Source: Paenibacillus dendritiformis | GTDB taxonomy: Bacteria > Bacillota > Bacilli > Paenibacillales > Paenibacillaceae | Length of the DNA stretch: 64,000 bases | Direction of reading: 5' to 3' | Assembly (NCBI RefSeq): GCF_945605565.1 | Contig: NZ_OX216966.1 | Coordinates: 3,340,001 to 3,404,000 of the forward strand | Shown: positions 52,226 through 61,980 of the stretch, one piece after another | How positions within the stretch are numbered: the first letter of the stretch is position 1 | How the letters are laid out: each line of letters begins with the position of its first letter | The notes under the pieces: generated by a model | Databases searched by the model: none | What the model saw: the letters and a program-made list of their open reading frames with translations, nothing else | Told to the model about the DNA's origin: nothing | Translations under genes and position numbers: made by a program

Positions 52226-53155
52226 CTATTTCGGCGACAGGCTCGTCTCCGCGGTCGGAACGTTAACCTGTCTGGGCTTGTCGAATTGAAGGAAAATCCA
52301 CACGCCCGCAATGAGCAGGACGCAGGCGGATGCCTGCAGCGCCGTCATCATCTCGCCAAGCAGAATCCAGGCCAGCAGGCTGGCTCCAACCGGTTCGCCC
52401 AGCACGCTCATGGAGATGGAGGTGGCACTGACATATTTCAGCAGCCAGTTGAAGAGCATATGGCCGAGCACCGTCGGAATGAGCGCCATCAGCAGGAACA
52501 AGAGCCACTCGCGAGAAGGATAGCCGTTCATCGGATAGCCGGCTCCCATGTTATAGAGGGCAAGTACGGCTCCGGCGACGAAAAAGACGGTAAAGTTATA
52601 TACATAAGATGAGATGCGTTGGCGCAAATCTTGGCCGAGCAGCATATGTACGACGACAGCAACGGTACCGAGCACGGACAGCAGATCGCCGTACAGCGCT
52701 TGTCCCGATAATCGCAGATCGCCCCAGCCGATCAGCAAGACGCCGAAGATGGCGATGACGATCCCGGCCAAGGCCGCCGGCGTCGTCCGCTGCTTGAACA
52801 GCCAGAATGAACCGAGCATGACAAGAATAGGCTCTAAGGACAGGATCATTGTCGAGCTCGCGACGGTTGTATGACGAAGCGATTCCATCCAGAGCAGGAA
52901 GTGGATCGCCAGGAACAGGCCGGATATCCCCATGCGCAGCCAGTCCTTGCCGCGAACCGCGCGCCATTCCGCACGATAAGCGAACGCCCAGGGCAGCAGC
53001 ACGAGATTCGTGAGCAACAGGCGATACATGGCAATAATAGAAGCGGGGGCTTCCGACCATTTGACGAAAATGGCGGAAAAGGAGATTGCGATGATTCCGA
53101 TAATGAGAAGCAGATAGAGATGGGATGATTTTCGGGCAGACATCGGTTTATGCAC
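52226..53155 (-). CDS. EamA/DMT-family transporter
   Basis: The 309-residue protein has ten membrane helices in two EamA repeats: AISFSAIFVKWSEAPASIIA, WMESLRHTTVASSTMILSLE and LKYVSATSISMSVLGEPVGA are typical of repeats 1 and 2. These permeases export metabolites such as amino acids; the substrate is unknown. The start is ATG at 53155. It points away from fumC, with about 150 bases between them. Confidence 0.9.
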   Translation of the reverse strand: MHKPMSARKSSHLYLLLIIGIIAISFSAIFVKWSEAPASIIAMYRLLLTNLVLLPWAFAYRAEWRAVRGKDWLRMGISGLFLAIHFLLWMESLRHTTVASSTMILSLEPILVMLGSFWLFKQRTTPAALAGIVIAIFGVLLIGWGDLRLSGQALYGDLLSVLGTVAVVVHMLLGQDLRQRISSYVYNFTVFFVAGAVLALYNMGAGYPMNGYPSREWLLFLLMALIPTVLGHMLFNWLLKYVSATSISMSVLGEPVGASLLAWILLGEMMTALQASACVLLIAGVWIFLQFDKPRQVNVPTAETSLSPK

Positions 53156-53307
53156 CTCGTAGTTTTTTGATCTTGGTTGTCACGATCAGCTAGTATATCG
53201 CATTTGGAAGGAACAATAAAGAGGGGGGCGGAAGAAGTTTCGGGCAGGGCATTTTGGCTGTAAGATATGAGAAACGGCAGTGAATGATGATAATGGAGGT
53301 GAGTCCG

Positions 53308-54684
53308 ATGGATGTTCGGGTGGAACGGGACACATTCGGCGAATTGCAGGTTCCTGTGGATAAGCGATGGGGGGCTCAGACTCAGCGCAGCCTGGAGAAT
53401 TTCAAAATCGGCGCAGAGAAGATGCCGCGCGAGGTCATTTACGCGCTGGCCTTGATTAAGCAGTGTGCCGCCCGCGTGAATGGCGAGCTCGGACAGCTCG
53501 AGAAGGAGAAGGGCGAGGCGATTGTTGCGGCGGCCCAGGAGCTGCTGGACGGCCGGTATGATGATCATTTTCCGCTGGTGGTCTGGCAGACGGGAAGCGG
53601 CACGCAGACGAATATGAACGTCAATGAAGTGATTGCCCATCGGGCGAATGAACTGCTGGCCGAGCAGGGGATCGTCATGCGGGTGCATCCGAATGATGAT
53701 GTCAACCGATCGCAGAGCTCGAATGACACGTTCCCGACGGCGATGCATGTCGCCGCGTTCATCGCGGTGGAGGATCAAGTGCTTCCTGCGCTGCATCGGC
53801 TGAAGAGCACGCTGCTTAACCAATCGAAGCAGTTCCGCGATGTGATCAAGATTGGACGGACGCATTTGCAGGACGCGACGCCGCTTACGCTGGGGCAGGA
53901 GATCAGCGGATGGCACCGAATGCTGGAGAAGTGCGAGGAGTACATTATCGAGAGCTCCGGCGCTCTATTGGAGCTGGCGATTGGCGGAACGGCGGTCGGC
54001 ACCGGGCTGAACGCGCATCCGAAGTTCGGACAATTGATGGCTAGAGAGCTGAGCAAGGCGACCGGTCGCGAGTTCATCACGGCCCGGAACAAGTTCCAGT
54101 CGCTGACCAGCCATAACGAGATCGTTCATCTCCACGGCGCGTTGAAGGCGTTGGCGGCCGACCTGATGAAGATTGCCAACGATGTGCGCTGGCTGGCAAG
54201 CGGTCCGCGAACCGGAATTGGAGAGATTCTCATTCCAGCGAATGAACCGGGGAGCTCGATTATGCCTGGCAAGGTGAATCCGACGCAAGCTGAGGCGCTT
54301 ACGATGGTCGTCTGTCAGGTGATGGGCAACGATGTCACGATCGGGATGGCGGCAAGTCAGGGCAATTTTGAGCTGAATGTATACAAACCGGTGATTATAT
54401 ACAACTTCTTGCAGTCAGCGAAGCTGCTGGGGGATGCGATGCAATCGTTCCATGACCACTGTGTCGTCGGCATTGAACCGAACCGCAAGGTGATCCGGCG
54501 CAATCTGGAGCAGTCGTTAATGCTTGTGACCGCGCTTAACCCGCATATCGGCTACGAGAAGGCGGCGGCGATCGCGAAGCTGGCGCACCAGGAGGGGCTG
54601 ACGCTGAAGGAAGCGGCCCTTCGCACCGGCCTGCTTACGGAGGAGCAGTTCGATGACATCGTGAAGCCGCAATCGATGGTATGA
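53308..54684 (+). CDS. fumC: Class II fumarate hydratase
   Basis: The 458-residue lyase has [43 protein letters not shown] and the signature [13 protein letters not shown] (near residue 316), and so is fumarase C, which interconverts fumarate and malate in the citric acid cycle. The ATG at 53308 follows GGAGGTGAG; an upstream in-frame ATG at 53284 has no site. A terminator follows 45 bases after the stop. Confidence 0.96.
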   Translation: MDVRVERDTFGELQVPVDKRWGAQTQRSLENFKIGAEKMPREVIYALALIKQCAARVNGELGQLEKEKGEAIVAAAQELLDGRYDDHFPLVVWQTGSGTQTNMNVNEVIAHRANELLAEQGIVMRVHPNDDVNRSQSSNDTFPTAMHVAAFIAVEDQVLPALHRLKSTLLNQSKQFRDVIKIGRTHLQDATPLTLGQEISGWHRMLEKCEEYIIESSGALLELAIGGTAVGTGLNAHPKFGQLMARELSKATGREFITARNKFQSLTSHNEIVHLHGALKALAADLMKIANDVRWLASGPRTGIGEILIPANEPGSSIMPGKVNPTQAEALTMVVCQVMGNDVTIGMAASQGNFELNVYKPVIIYNFLQSAKLLGDAMQSFHDHCVVGIEPNRKVIRRNLEQSLMLVTALNPHIGYEKAAAIAKLAHQEGLTLKEAALRTGLLTEEQFDDIVKPQSMV

Positions 54685-54727
54685 AGATGACCGGAAGGGG
54701 ACTGCCTGATAGTTCCGGCCAGGGGGC

Positions 54728-54757
54728 AAAAGAACATTCAGGCGGTTCTTTTCATAA
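54728..54757 (+). terminator. Terminator of fumC
   Basis: AAAAGAAC pairs with GTTCTTTT around a nine-base loop, the T tract lying in the stem. Confidence 0.65.
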
Positions 54758-54830
54758 CATTTTGGACGTTCATTCGGCTTCCGTCTGTGGTATGATGATA
54801 TCGAAAACGCACCTGGAAGGAATGAGAGTT

Positions 54831-55868
54831 ATGGCAGCTCATAAATACATATTGGCCGGCTATGCGGTGGATGGCGTCCTGCCGGAGATTACCCCGGTGG
54901 ATGCGGCGAGTTTGACACATTTGAATGTAGCGTTCGGTTATGTGAAGGAAGACTGCATTACTGTGGCGCATTTGAAAAATCTTGGATCGATTGCTCAATT
55001 GAAGGAATATAACCCGGAGCTCCAAGTGATTCTGTCGGTGGGCGGCTGGAGCGCCGGCGGGTTCTCCGAGGCAGCGTCCACTGCGGAAGGACGCCGCAAG
55101 TTCGCGGAGTCTGCGGTTGAGATTTTGCGGAACCATCCCTTCGACGGGATCGATCTGGACTGGGAGTATCCGTGCTATTCGGAAGCGGGAATTCAATCCA
55201 GTCCGGCGGACAAGCAGAATTTCACGCTGCTGCTGCAGGAGATGCGAGAAGCCATCGACAGACAAGGGGAAGCCGATGGCCGCCATTACTTGCTGACGAT
55301 TGCCGCGGGGGCCGATCAGTATTACATCGACGGAACCGAGATGGATAAGGTGCAATCATACCTCGATTTCATTCAGCTGATGACCTATGATATGCGCGGC
55401 GGATTCCAGACTCTGACCGGGCACCACACCAATCTGTATGCGTCGACGGGAGACCTGTTCCGCATCAGCGTGGACGCATCGGTTCGTCTCTTCACGAACG
55501 CAGGCGTGCCGCGCGAGAAAATCGTCATTGGCGCCGCCTTCTATTCGAGAATGTGGAAGGATGTTCCGGCCGTCAATAACGGCTATCTGCAAATGACCCC
55601 GGGATCCGGCGGCTACGGGCCGGACTACTCCCGTCTCGCGGAAGAATATATCAACCGCAACGGCTTCACCCGCTACTGGGATGACGAAGCGAAGGCGCCG
55701 TACCTGTTCGACGGCAGCACCTTCATTACGTACGATGACGAGGAGTCGCTGGCGTGCAAGTGCAGCTATATTCAAGAGCAGAATCTGAGAGGGATCATGT
55801 TCTGGGAGTACAGCTGCGACAAGACGGGCACGCTGCTGAGCGCGATGTACAACGGATTCAAGGGCTGA
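54831..55868 (+). CDS. Glycoside hydrolase family 18 protein, no signal peptide
   Basis: The 345-residue TIM-barrel enzyme shows [11 protein letters not shown] and the catalytic [11 protein letters not shown] (D-x-x-D-x-D-x-E complete; Glu near residue 112), followed by [10 protein letters not shown] and a late [10 protein letters not shown]. It is therefore likely an active chitinase or beta-N-acetylglucosaminidase-type enzyme. The protein begins [13 protein letters not shown] with no export signal or binding domain, so it acts in the cytoplasm, perhaps on chito-oligosaccharides, or in spores. AAGGAATGAGAGTT precedes the ATG. Confidence 0.9.
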   Translation: MAAHKYILAGYAVDGVLPEITPVDAASLTHLNVAFGYVKEDCITVAHLKNLGSIAQLKEYNPELQVILSVGGWSAGGFSEAASTAEGRRKFAESAVEILRNHPFDGIDLDWEYPCYSEAGIQSSPADKQNFTLLLQEMREAIDRQGEADGRHYLLTIAAGADQYYIDGTEMDKVQSYLDFIQLMTYDMRGGFQTLTGHHTNLYASTGDLFRISVDASVRLFTNAGVPREKIVIGAAFYSRMWKDVPAVNNGYLQMTPGSGGYGPDYSRLAEEYINRNGFTRYWDDEAKAPYLFDGSTFITYDDEESLACKCSYIQEQNLRGIMFWEYSCDKTGTLLSAMYNGFKG

Positions 55869-55945
55869 ACGGGGCAAGACCGGCTCCGGATCGGCATGTT
55901 CCGGTCCGGTGCATATTGAGGACAAACGAAAAGCTAGAGATGCAA

Positions 55946-55976
55946 CGGCGAATCGATAAGATTCGCCTGTTTTTAT
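55946..55976 (+). terminator. Rho-independent terminator
   Basis: GGCGAATC pairs with GATTCGCC, followed by TGTTTTT. Confidence 0.85.
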
Positions 55977-56145
55977 GTTAGCGGGCAAGGGGCCGTAACG
56001 TGAATGGAGTAGCCTGGGCAGGGGCAGTCGAAGGAAAAGGAACATTTTGTCACGATACGTTCAAATATCGTTCACCTTCCGTTCATAATACGTCCATATT
56101 CGTGATCTGTATTATAGCTATACTGGTTGTAAGGGAGAGAAAACG

Positions 56146-56328
56146 ATGAAGCATGACAGCGAATGGTTCATCCGCATCGCTGCCATCTACTCGCTTATAG
56201 GCGCCTTGCACGGCACCGGCCTATTCTACTACATATTCTCAGATTGCTGGTCGCTATTTTTCTCTTTCTTGCCATTGTCCTGTTCGACAAGCGGCTGTTC
56301 GCCAAGAGTTAACGCTCTTGGACGGTAG
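56146..56328 (+). pseudogene. Broken membrane-protein gene before the cupredoxin
   Basis: AAGGGAGAGAAAACG gives a good ribosome site and MKHDSEWFIRIAAIYSLIGA looks like the first helix of a heme-copper-oxidase-like subunit. After residue 28 the frame becomes unlike a membrane helix, while another frame gives the good helix LRLLVAIFLFLAIVLFDKRL and its own stop near 56311. A deletion plus frameshift is the simplest reading. A small intact protein of 60 residues cannot be excluded. Confidence 0.5.
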
Positions 56329-56360
56329 GAACGAGTCAATTGGATAAGGAGGTCTTTGTG

Positions 56361-56753
56361 GTGAACAAGAAATTTGCTCTCGCGGCAATGACAATGCTGT
56401 TGGCTGTCTCGTTGGCTGCCTGCGGCGGCGGGAACAAGGATGCGGGTGCATCCAACAATGAAGGGGCGGCTCCGGCAGCTTCTTCCGGCGATGTGCAGGC
56501 AGTAACGCTGAAGGCCAAAAACTTCGAGTTCGATCAGACCGAGATTCGGGTCAAGAAAGGTCAGACGGTCAAGCTTACATTCGAGAACGAGCAGGGCATT
56601 CATGGCGTAGAGATCCCGGATTTGAATGTGAAGCTCGATCAGCCGGGCACGACCGAATTCGTGGCTGACAAGGAAGGGACTTACGAGTTCAAATGCTCGA
56701 TTATGTGCGGTTCCGGCCATAACGACATGGTCGGCAAAATTATCGTTGAGTAA
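56361..56753 (+). CDS. Cupredoxin lipoprotein with a CuA-like motif
   Basis: The protein of about 130 residues has a lipobox (SLAAC, Cys near residue 21), a disordered linker and a cupredoxin fold with VTLKAKNFEFDQTEIRVKKG, a His in GIHGVEIP and CSIMCGSGHNDM. The last is close to the CuA motif C-x3-C-x3-H-x2-M of cytochrome oxidase subunit II. It probably carries a copper centre on the outer face. AAGGAGG ends eight bases before the GTG at 56361. Confidence 0.88.
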   Translation: MNKKFALAAMTMLLAVSLAACGGGNKDAGASNNEGAAPAASSGDVQAVTLKAKNFEFDQTEIRVKKGQTVKLTFENEQGIHGVEIPDLNVKLDQPGTTEFVADKEGTYEFKCSIMCGSGHNDMVGKIIVE

Positions 56754-56856
56754 TCGGAACCGGGATGAGTGGTTCAACGCAACGCATGGCCTGTCTGCGG
56801 AGAGGCTGTGCGTTTCTTTGTTGGATGCCGCTGTCATCGCCTAAGGAGTGAATAGG

Positions 56857-57183
56857 ATGTCTCGGAAAAAAGGCTGGATTGCCCTCATTGCGGCAGCGAT
56901 CATGATTGGGGCGCTGTTCGTCGTTCCGGTGACGCTGCATCCCCCGGATTCGACCCGAATCGTCCTGGATCATACCTATCAGACGTATATTACGCCTCCG
57001 TGCTACGACCGGGCGGAGGTCACCAACAATTTGGCGGAGGGCGCCCTCAAGCATTTGAAGGACTACTCGTCCTATTTGCCTGAGTCGGCATGCACCCGTG
57101 ATTCTCTGGCGCCGCAGGAGGTTACGGCCAGCGTATGGCTGGGCCAGATGCTGGGCATCGGCAAGGGGCCGTGGGATTGGTAG
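56857..57183 (+). CDS. Membrane-anchored hypothetical protein
   Basis: The 108-residue protein has an N-terminal membrane anchor (SRKKGWIALIAAAIMIGALF) and an outer domain with PPCYDRAEVTNNLAEGALKH and SACTRDSLAPQEVTASVWLG; the two Cys could form a disulfide. AAGGAG ends eight bases before the ATG at 56857. It follows the cupredoxin gene in the same direction and may belong to the same copper-related unit. No family is known to me. Confidence 0.7.
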   Translation: MSRKKGWIALIAAAIMIGALFVVPVTLHPPDSTRIVLDHTYQTYITPPCYDRAEVTNNLAEGALKHLKDYSSYLPESACTRDSLAPQEVTASVWLGQMLGIGKGPWDW

Positions 57184-57213
57184 GCCACCATATGCGGGGA
57201 AGCATCCGAAAGA

Positions 57214-57245
57214 GAACAAAGCAGCTCACAGGAGCTGCTTTGTCT
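57214..57245 (+). terminator. Rho-independent terminator
   Basis: AACAAAGCAGCTC pairs with GAGCTGCTTTGT around ACAG. Confidence 0.8.
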
Positions 57246-57336
57246 GATCATCGGCTCCTGCCGATGATGGGCTGGTGGGGCGAGAGTGATTCGCCGGTTC
57301 CAGCTGTGGCCGCCTGCCGTTATGACGCGCAGGAAG

Positions 57337-57942
57337 CTAGTCGATCTTGGCGCCATGGGAGCGGGCGAAGGCGACGGCTTGTCCGCTATCGAGACGCACG
57401 CCCTGAATATCAAGTCCTTTCCAATGGATGCCTTCCAGATTGGCTCCGCGCAGATCGGCGCCCTTCCAGGACACCTTCGTCAACATCGCATGCGTCAGAT
57501 CGGCGTCTCGCAAATCCGCCTTATCGAGCCGGCATTCCGACAAGTCGGCCTCGATCAGCCTCACGCCGCGCAGCTTCTGCTTGGTGAGATTCGCATGCCG
57601 CATATGGGTGTACGACCAATCGCCCCCCACTATCGTAATTCCGTCCCAGTTCGCATTGGCGAAATCGGTGCCGACCATTTTACATTCCTCGAACTTGGAG
57701 GCGAACAGATTGACGCCGACGAAGCGGCAGTTGGTGAACGCGCTGCGCGTATGAATGGAGCCGTTCAGAATGGCGCCTGTAAAATCACAATCGATGAACT
57801 GGCAGCCCCAAGTCCATGCTTCCTCCATGCCGGTGCTGCGGAAGCGGCAGTTGGCGAAGACGCAGTTCCGCAGCTCGCCGTCCCGCAGATCGGCATGGCT
57901 GAAATCTACGCCTTCATAGTGCTGGTCAACATATTGATACAT
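57337..57942 (-). CDS. Pentapeptide-repeat protein
   Basis: The 201-residue protein is built of pentapeptide repeats (A/C-D/N-L/F-x-x), for example VDFSHADLRDGELRNCVF, CQFIDCDFTGAILNG, LIEADLSECRLDKADLRDAD and GADLRGANLEG. They form a right-handed beta-helix. Such proteins bind other proteins and, in the Qnr group, gyrase, but no specific sign of that is seen. The ATG at 57942 has GGAGG ten bases before it. The open frame continues upstream without a ribosome site. Confidence 0.85.
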   Translation of the reverse strand: MYQYVDQHYEGVDFSHADLRDGELRNCVFANCRFRSTGMEEAWTWGCQFIDCDFTGAILNGSIHTRSAFTNCRFVGVNLFASKFEECKMVGTDFANANWDGITIVGGDWSYTHMRHANLTKQKLRGVRLIEADLSECRLDKADLRDADLTHAMLTKVSWKGADLRGANLEGIHWKGLDIQGVRLDSGQAVAFARSHGAKID

Positions 57943-58119
57943 CGCAATGAAGCCTCCAATGACTGCTTGCCCGAATCGAATTATTTCCCTACGGACAGTT
58001 GCTAACCTGATATCCTTCATCGTATCAAGATTGCCGCCAACGGGCAATGCGTTATCATTCCGTCTTAGCGTTAAAAACTCGGGCCGGCTCGTCGGCTGTC
58101 CGCATCCTACTCGGCGTGC

Positions 58120-58764
58120 TTACAACCGAAGCTTGAACGACTTGCTCCAGAGCGGGTACAGCCATTTGACGCCGCGCGGCGTGAGCGTGTCCGCAATGAG
58201 ATGGGACATATACCCGGCCGTGGCGACAGCGGCGACCCCGTCCAGCTGCAGCTCATGCTCCAGTCCCAATCCTATGTACCCCCAAGCACAGGCGGCCCAT
58301 ACCGTATGCGTCAGCCCCCGGTGCCGGAGCCAGGGAGCGATCGCGATGAACAGCCCGAGTCCGATGAGCCAATACCGGTCCGATGTCCAGCCGGAATAAA
58401 TAAGTGCGCAGCCTACCAAGCTGACCAGGCCATTGCGAATGGCCCCTTCCTTGGCGATAAAGCCGGTAAGCAGAAGAACGACGGAGATGACGGTCCATTC
58501 CCGGTGCTCGATTCCATACACGGCATACAGAATCAGGACGGCTGAGACAAGCAGCCCTCCGGTCCATACAAGCAGCTCATGAAGCAGCTTCGACAGCTTG
58601 CCCAGCTTGCTGCTAAGCAGAGAGGGTCCGTCCAGATCGGCGCTTAAGGCGGAGAAGGCCGAGACCGCGACATACAGGGCGGCATGCTTCCAGCTGAACG
58701 GATAATAGATTGCCGCAGCCGTGCCGATTGCGGTTCCGATAGCAAGATGTGTTGAGCCTTTCAT
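58120..58764 (-). CDS. Metal-dependent hydrolase-type membrane protein (YdjM/DUF457)
   Basis: The 214-residue protein begins KGSTHLAIGTAIGTAAAIY with the family's His near residue 5, then SADLDGPS (Asp pair), RHRGLTHTVWA and SHLIADTLTPRGVKWLYP. These His and Asp motifs form the metal site of DUF457/YdjM-type membrane hydrolases, called LexA-regulated in E. coli. It has about five membrane segments. The ATG at 58764 follows GAGGAGGTTATC. The substrate is unknown. Confidence 0.9.
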   Translation of the reverse strand: MKGSTHLAIGTAIGTAAAIYYPFSWKHAALYVAVSAFSALSADLDGPSLLSSKLGKLSKLLHELLVWTGGLLVSAVLILYAVYGIEHREWTVISVVLLLTGFIAKEGAIRNGLVSLVGCALIYSGWTSDRYWLIGLGLFIAIAPWLRHRGLTHTVWAACAWGYIGLGLEHELQLDGVAAVATAGYMSHLIADTLTPRGVKWLYPLWSKSFKLRL

Positions 58765-58938
58765 GATAACCTCCTCTGATCCCCTTGCAAACATATGTTT
58801 GCGTACCCCTGATTATACTTGCTTTCGTTCCTTGGGGCAACCAACAGCGGACCTAATTGTTGCTTCAGGACAAGGTATAAAAGGCGGGGAGGGTTTGCAC
58901 ATTATGAAAAGGCTGGAAAATTGGATTGGAGGGTCACC

Positions 58939-60072
58939 ATGAGAGCGGTTACGTATCAAGGTCCGAAAAAGGTCGAAGTGAAGCAGGTGGAAGACCCGCG
59001 CATCGAGAAGCCGGACGATATCGTGATTCGCATTACTTCGACGGCGATTTGCGGATCCGACCTGCATTTGTATCAAGGCAATATTCCGCTGCCTGACGGA
59101 TATATTATCGGCCATGAGCCGATGGGCATCGTGGAAGAGGCGGGCCCGGAGGTAACGAAGGTGAAAAAAGGCGATCGCGTAGTCATTCCGTTCACCGTCG
59201 CATGCGGCCAATGCGTGTATTGTCAGGATGGATTGGAGAGCCAGTGCGATCAGGCGAATCCTCATTATGATTCAGGAGGATATCTCGGCTATAGCGAGAA
59301 GTTCGGCAATTACCCGGGAGGGCAGGCAGAGCTGCTGCGGGTGCCGTTCGGCAACTTCATGCCGCTCGTCATCCCCGAGTCATGCGAGCTGGAGGATGAA
59401 TCGCTTCTCTTCCTCTCGGATGTGCTGCCTACGGCGTATTGGAGCGTGGAGAACGCCGGGGTCAAGGCGGGCGATACGGTCATCGTGCTCGGATGCGGTC
59501 CGGTCGGCCTGATGGCGCAGCGCTTCGCCTGGATGAGAGGGGCGAAGCGGGTGATCGCGGTCGATCATCTTCCTTACCGGATGCAGCACGCGGAACGCAT
59601 CAACAAGGTGGAGGTATTCGACTTCACCGCTCATGACGATATGGGCGAGCATCTGAAGGACATCACCTCCGGCGGGGCCGATGTCGTCATCGATTGTGTC
59701 GGCATGGACGGCAAAAAATCGGCCCTGGAGTTCATTGAGCAGAAGCTCAAGCTGCAGGGCGGCACGCTCGGTCCGATTCAGATCGCGACCAAAGCGGTAC
59801 GCAAATGCGGCACGGTCCAGATTACCGGCGTGTACGGCAGCACGTACAACATGTTCCCGCTGGGCGCATTCTTCGCGCGTAATGTTACGTTGAAGATGGG
59901 ACAGGCTCCGGTCGTGCATTTCATGCCGGAGCTGTACCGCAAAATTGTGAATCGGGAGTTCGATCCGCGCGAGCTGATTACCCATAAGCTGCCGCTGGCG
60001 GAAGCCGGGCGCGGGTATCAGTTGTTCAATGATCACGAAGACAATTGCATTAAGGTCGTCTTGAAGCCATAG
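58939..60072 (+). CDS. Zinc-dependent alcohol dehydrogenase (formaldehyde-dehydrogenase-like)
   Basis: The 377-residue enzyme has the catalytic zinc ligands in AICGSDLHLYQG and GHEPMG, a structural zinc knuckle of four Cys in ACGQCVYCQDGLESQC, and the NAD loop VLGCGPVGLMAQ. ATKAVRKCGTVQITGVYG and the long insert fit the glutathione-independent formaldehyde-dehydrogenase branch. GGAGGGTCACC precedes the ATG. The substrate is not proven. Confidence 0.92.
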   Translation: MRAVTYQGPKKVEVKQVEDPRIEKPDDIVIRITSTAICGSDLHLYQGNIPLPDGYIIGHEPMGIVEEAGPEVTKVKKGDRVVIPFTVACGQCVYCQDGLESQCDQANPHYDSGGYLGYSEKFGNYPGGQAELLRVPFGNFMPLVIPESCELEDESLLFLSDVLPTAYWSVENAGVKAGDTVIVLGCGPVGLMAQRFAWMRGAKRVIAVDHLPYRMQHAERINKVEVFDFTAHDDMGEHLKDITSGGADVVIDCVGMDGKKSALEFIEQKLKLQGGTLGPIQIATKAVRKCGTVQITGVYGSTYNMFPLGAFFARNVTLKMGQAPVVHFMPELYRKIVNREFDPRELITHKLPLAEAGRGYQLFNDHEDNCIKVVLKP

Positions 60073-60108
60073 CCGATACCGTATCGGAATCGCTATAATA
60101 TCTGCCGG

Positions 60109-60153
60109 ACAGGGCATGGATCGAAGCAGTGCCGCTTCGTCTCCATGCCCTGC
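60109..60153. terminator. Long stem-loop after the dehydrogenase gene
   Basis: CAGGGCATGGA and CGAAGC pair with GCTTCG and TCCATGCCCTG, a 17-pair stem with one small bulge and no T run. It may protect the mRNA end or end transcription. Confidence 0.5.
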
Positions 60154-60269
60154 TGCCGTTGCAGGAACCGACGTCCTTCAGCCGCCCTCCAGTTGAAAAG
60201 GAAGCCTCGCCCAATTAAACTAAAGAGATTGCCAATGCGGTAATTTTATTGGGGGAGGCCGGAGTTATT

Positions 60270-61160
60270 TTGTTGCAACTGGAAGGAATTGAGAAAGCCT
60301 ATCATCGCAACTCGGTAGTGAACGGGGCTACCTTCACCGTGCATACCGAGGAAGCCGTCGCCTTGATTGGAGCGAACGGATCCGGCAAGAGCACCCTGCT
60401 TCGCATCGCCGCAGGGCTGCTAACGCCAACCGCCGGAGAGGTGAAGTGGAGGGGCGGGCAGGGCAAACCGCGGATTGGCTACGTGCCGGAACGCTTTCCG
60501 AAGCTGCGCTTGACGCCTGTGGAATATTTACAGGCCATGGGCCGCATGCAAGGGATGCCGGCAGAGCCGCTGCGCGCGAGAATTGCGGAGCTGTTACGCA
60601 TATTCCGGATGGAGGAGGCGCAGAACCGGCGCATCGATCGGTTCTCCAAAGGGATGGCGCAGAAGGTCAATCTGATGCAGGCTGTCCTGAACCCGCCGGA
60701 ATTGCTTATACTGGACGAGCCGCTGTCTGGCCTGGACGCCGATTCGCAGCGCGATCTGGCCGACTGGCTGAAGGGATGGAGAATGCAGGGCATGGCCCTG
60801 CTGTTCACCTGCCATGAACCGCTGCTGCTGGAAACGGTGGCCGATCGAATCCTGCTCCTGCAGCAGGGACGGATCGCCCGTGAACTCGGCGTGGAGGAGT
60901 GGCTGGAGCCGCGGATGCGGATCGACTTCGCGCTTCCGGACGGATCGGAAGACGCGTTAGAGGCATTGCAGCGCTTCGGTGCCGTGCAAGTGCATGGCGG
61001 CGCGCTGCGCATCCATGTCCCCCGCGAGGAGAGCGATGCGGCGCTGCGCGAGATTCTCGCTTCCCGCGGCTCGATTGCCTCGGTAACGTCCGGCGATAGC
61101 GACCGGAATATGCTGGCCGAGGCGATGAGAGGAAGCCGGGAAGGGGGCGATCCGAGATGA
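60270..61160 (+). CDS. ABC transporter ATP-binding protein
   Basis: The protein of about 296 residues has Walker A ALIGANGSGKSTLLR (near residue 37), the signature FSKGMAQK, Walker B LLILDEPLSGLDAD and the switch His in LLFTCHEP. A C-terminal extension of about 80 residues follows the ATPase. The start is probably TTG at 60270 or 60273 after CCGGAG; no ATG is available. Its stop overlaps the permease start by four bases, so the pair forms one ABC-2-type exporter. Confidence 0.92.
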   Translation: MLQLEGIEKAYHRNSVVNGATFTVHTEEAVALIGANGSGKSTLLRIAAGLLTPTAGEVKWRGGQGKPRIGYVPERFPKLRLTPVEYLQAMGRMQGMPAEPLRARIAELLRIFRMEEAQNRRIDRFSKGMAQKVNLMQAVLNPPELLILDEPLSGLDADSQRDLADWLKGWRMQGMALLFTCHEPLLLETVADRILLLQQGRIARELGVEEWLEPRMRIDFALPDGSEDALEALQRFGAVQVHGGALRIHVPREESDAALREILASRGSIASVTSGDSDRNMLAEAMRGSREGGDPR

Positions 61161-61861
61161 GAGCGCTCATCGGCTATCTGCTGCGGAATTATACGCGGTC
61201 GCATCGTTATTTCCCGCCTTTCGCCGCTTGTCTGTTCATCGTGATGATGAATTATTCGGTGAAGCCGAATCCGGTCATGGAGACGTACGGGAACACCGGA
61301 ATTTTCATCTATGTGATTGCCGCCTGGGTTGCCTATCAAATGTTCGTAGGGGAGAACCAGGTTCAGGAGCAGCTTTCGATTTTGCATTTGGGCAGCTTTG
61401 TCCGGTATCAATGGGGCAAAATTGCAGCCTGCCTTCTTATCATGACAGGGCTTAGCCTGTTCACCGTCCTGTATCCGATCGTGTTCGACAAATTCAATGA
61501 ACCGGTCGCGCTGCCGCGATTCTTGTATGCCTGGCTTATCCATATGGAATTGGCCGGCCTCGGCATCGCCATTGCCTATTTATGGAGCAGTGCGCTTCGG
61601 GTGAAGATGAGCACGGCCATTGCGGGAATACTGCTCCTTATCGCGCTGTCGTCGGCCCAGGGGTCCGTGGCAGAGGCACTGCCTGCGATGGTGAAGCCGC
61701 TGCTGTGGCTCCTTCCGCCGGCCCATTCCTCGCTCAGCCTGTTCATGAAGGATGCGGCGCTGTCGGTATACGACAAGGCATGGTACGCTCTATGGCCGCT
61801 CCTATACAGCGGAGCTGCATTCAGTCTCATGATTGCAACCGCCCGGCGCCGGCAGGACTGA
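61157..61861 (+). CDS. ABC-2-type transporter permease
   Basis: The 234-residue protein has about six membrane helices (AACLFIVMMNYSVKP, GIFIYVIAAWVAYQM, IAACLLIMTGLSLFTVLYPI, ELAGLGIAIAYLWSS, IAGILLLIALSSAQG and the last near 215), without a signature beyond the ABC-2 layout. It begins in an ATGA overlap with the ATPase gene. The exported compound is unknown. Confidence 0.85.
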   Translation: MRALIGYLLRNYTRSHRYFPPFAACLFIVMMNYSVKPNPVMETYGNTGIFIYVIAAWVAYQMFVGENQVQEQLSILHLGSFVRYQWGKIAACLLIMTGLSLFTVLYPIVFDKFNEPVALPRFLYAWLIHMELAGLGIAIAYLWSSALRVKMSTAIAGILLLIALSSAQGSVAEALPAMVKPLLWLLPPAHSSLSLFMKDAALSVYDKAWYALWPLLYSGAAFSLMIATARRRQD

Positions 61862-61980
61862 CGGATTGCCATGAATGGCTGAAGGCGAACTGGGATGAAT
61901 TTCCTTGACGCGGGTGCGGCGCCGTTTATACTTATGGGAAGATAGAAGCAGCAAGCATCACGATCATGGGGGAATAACAG

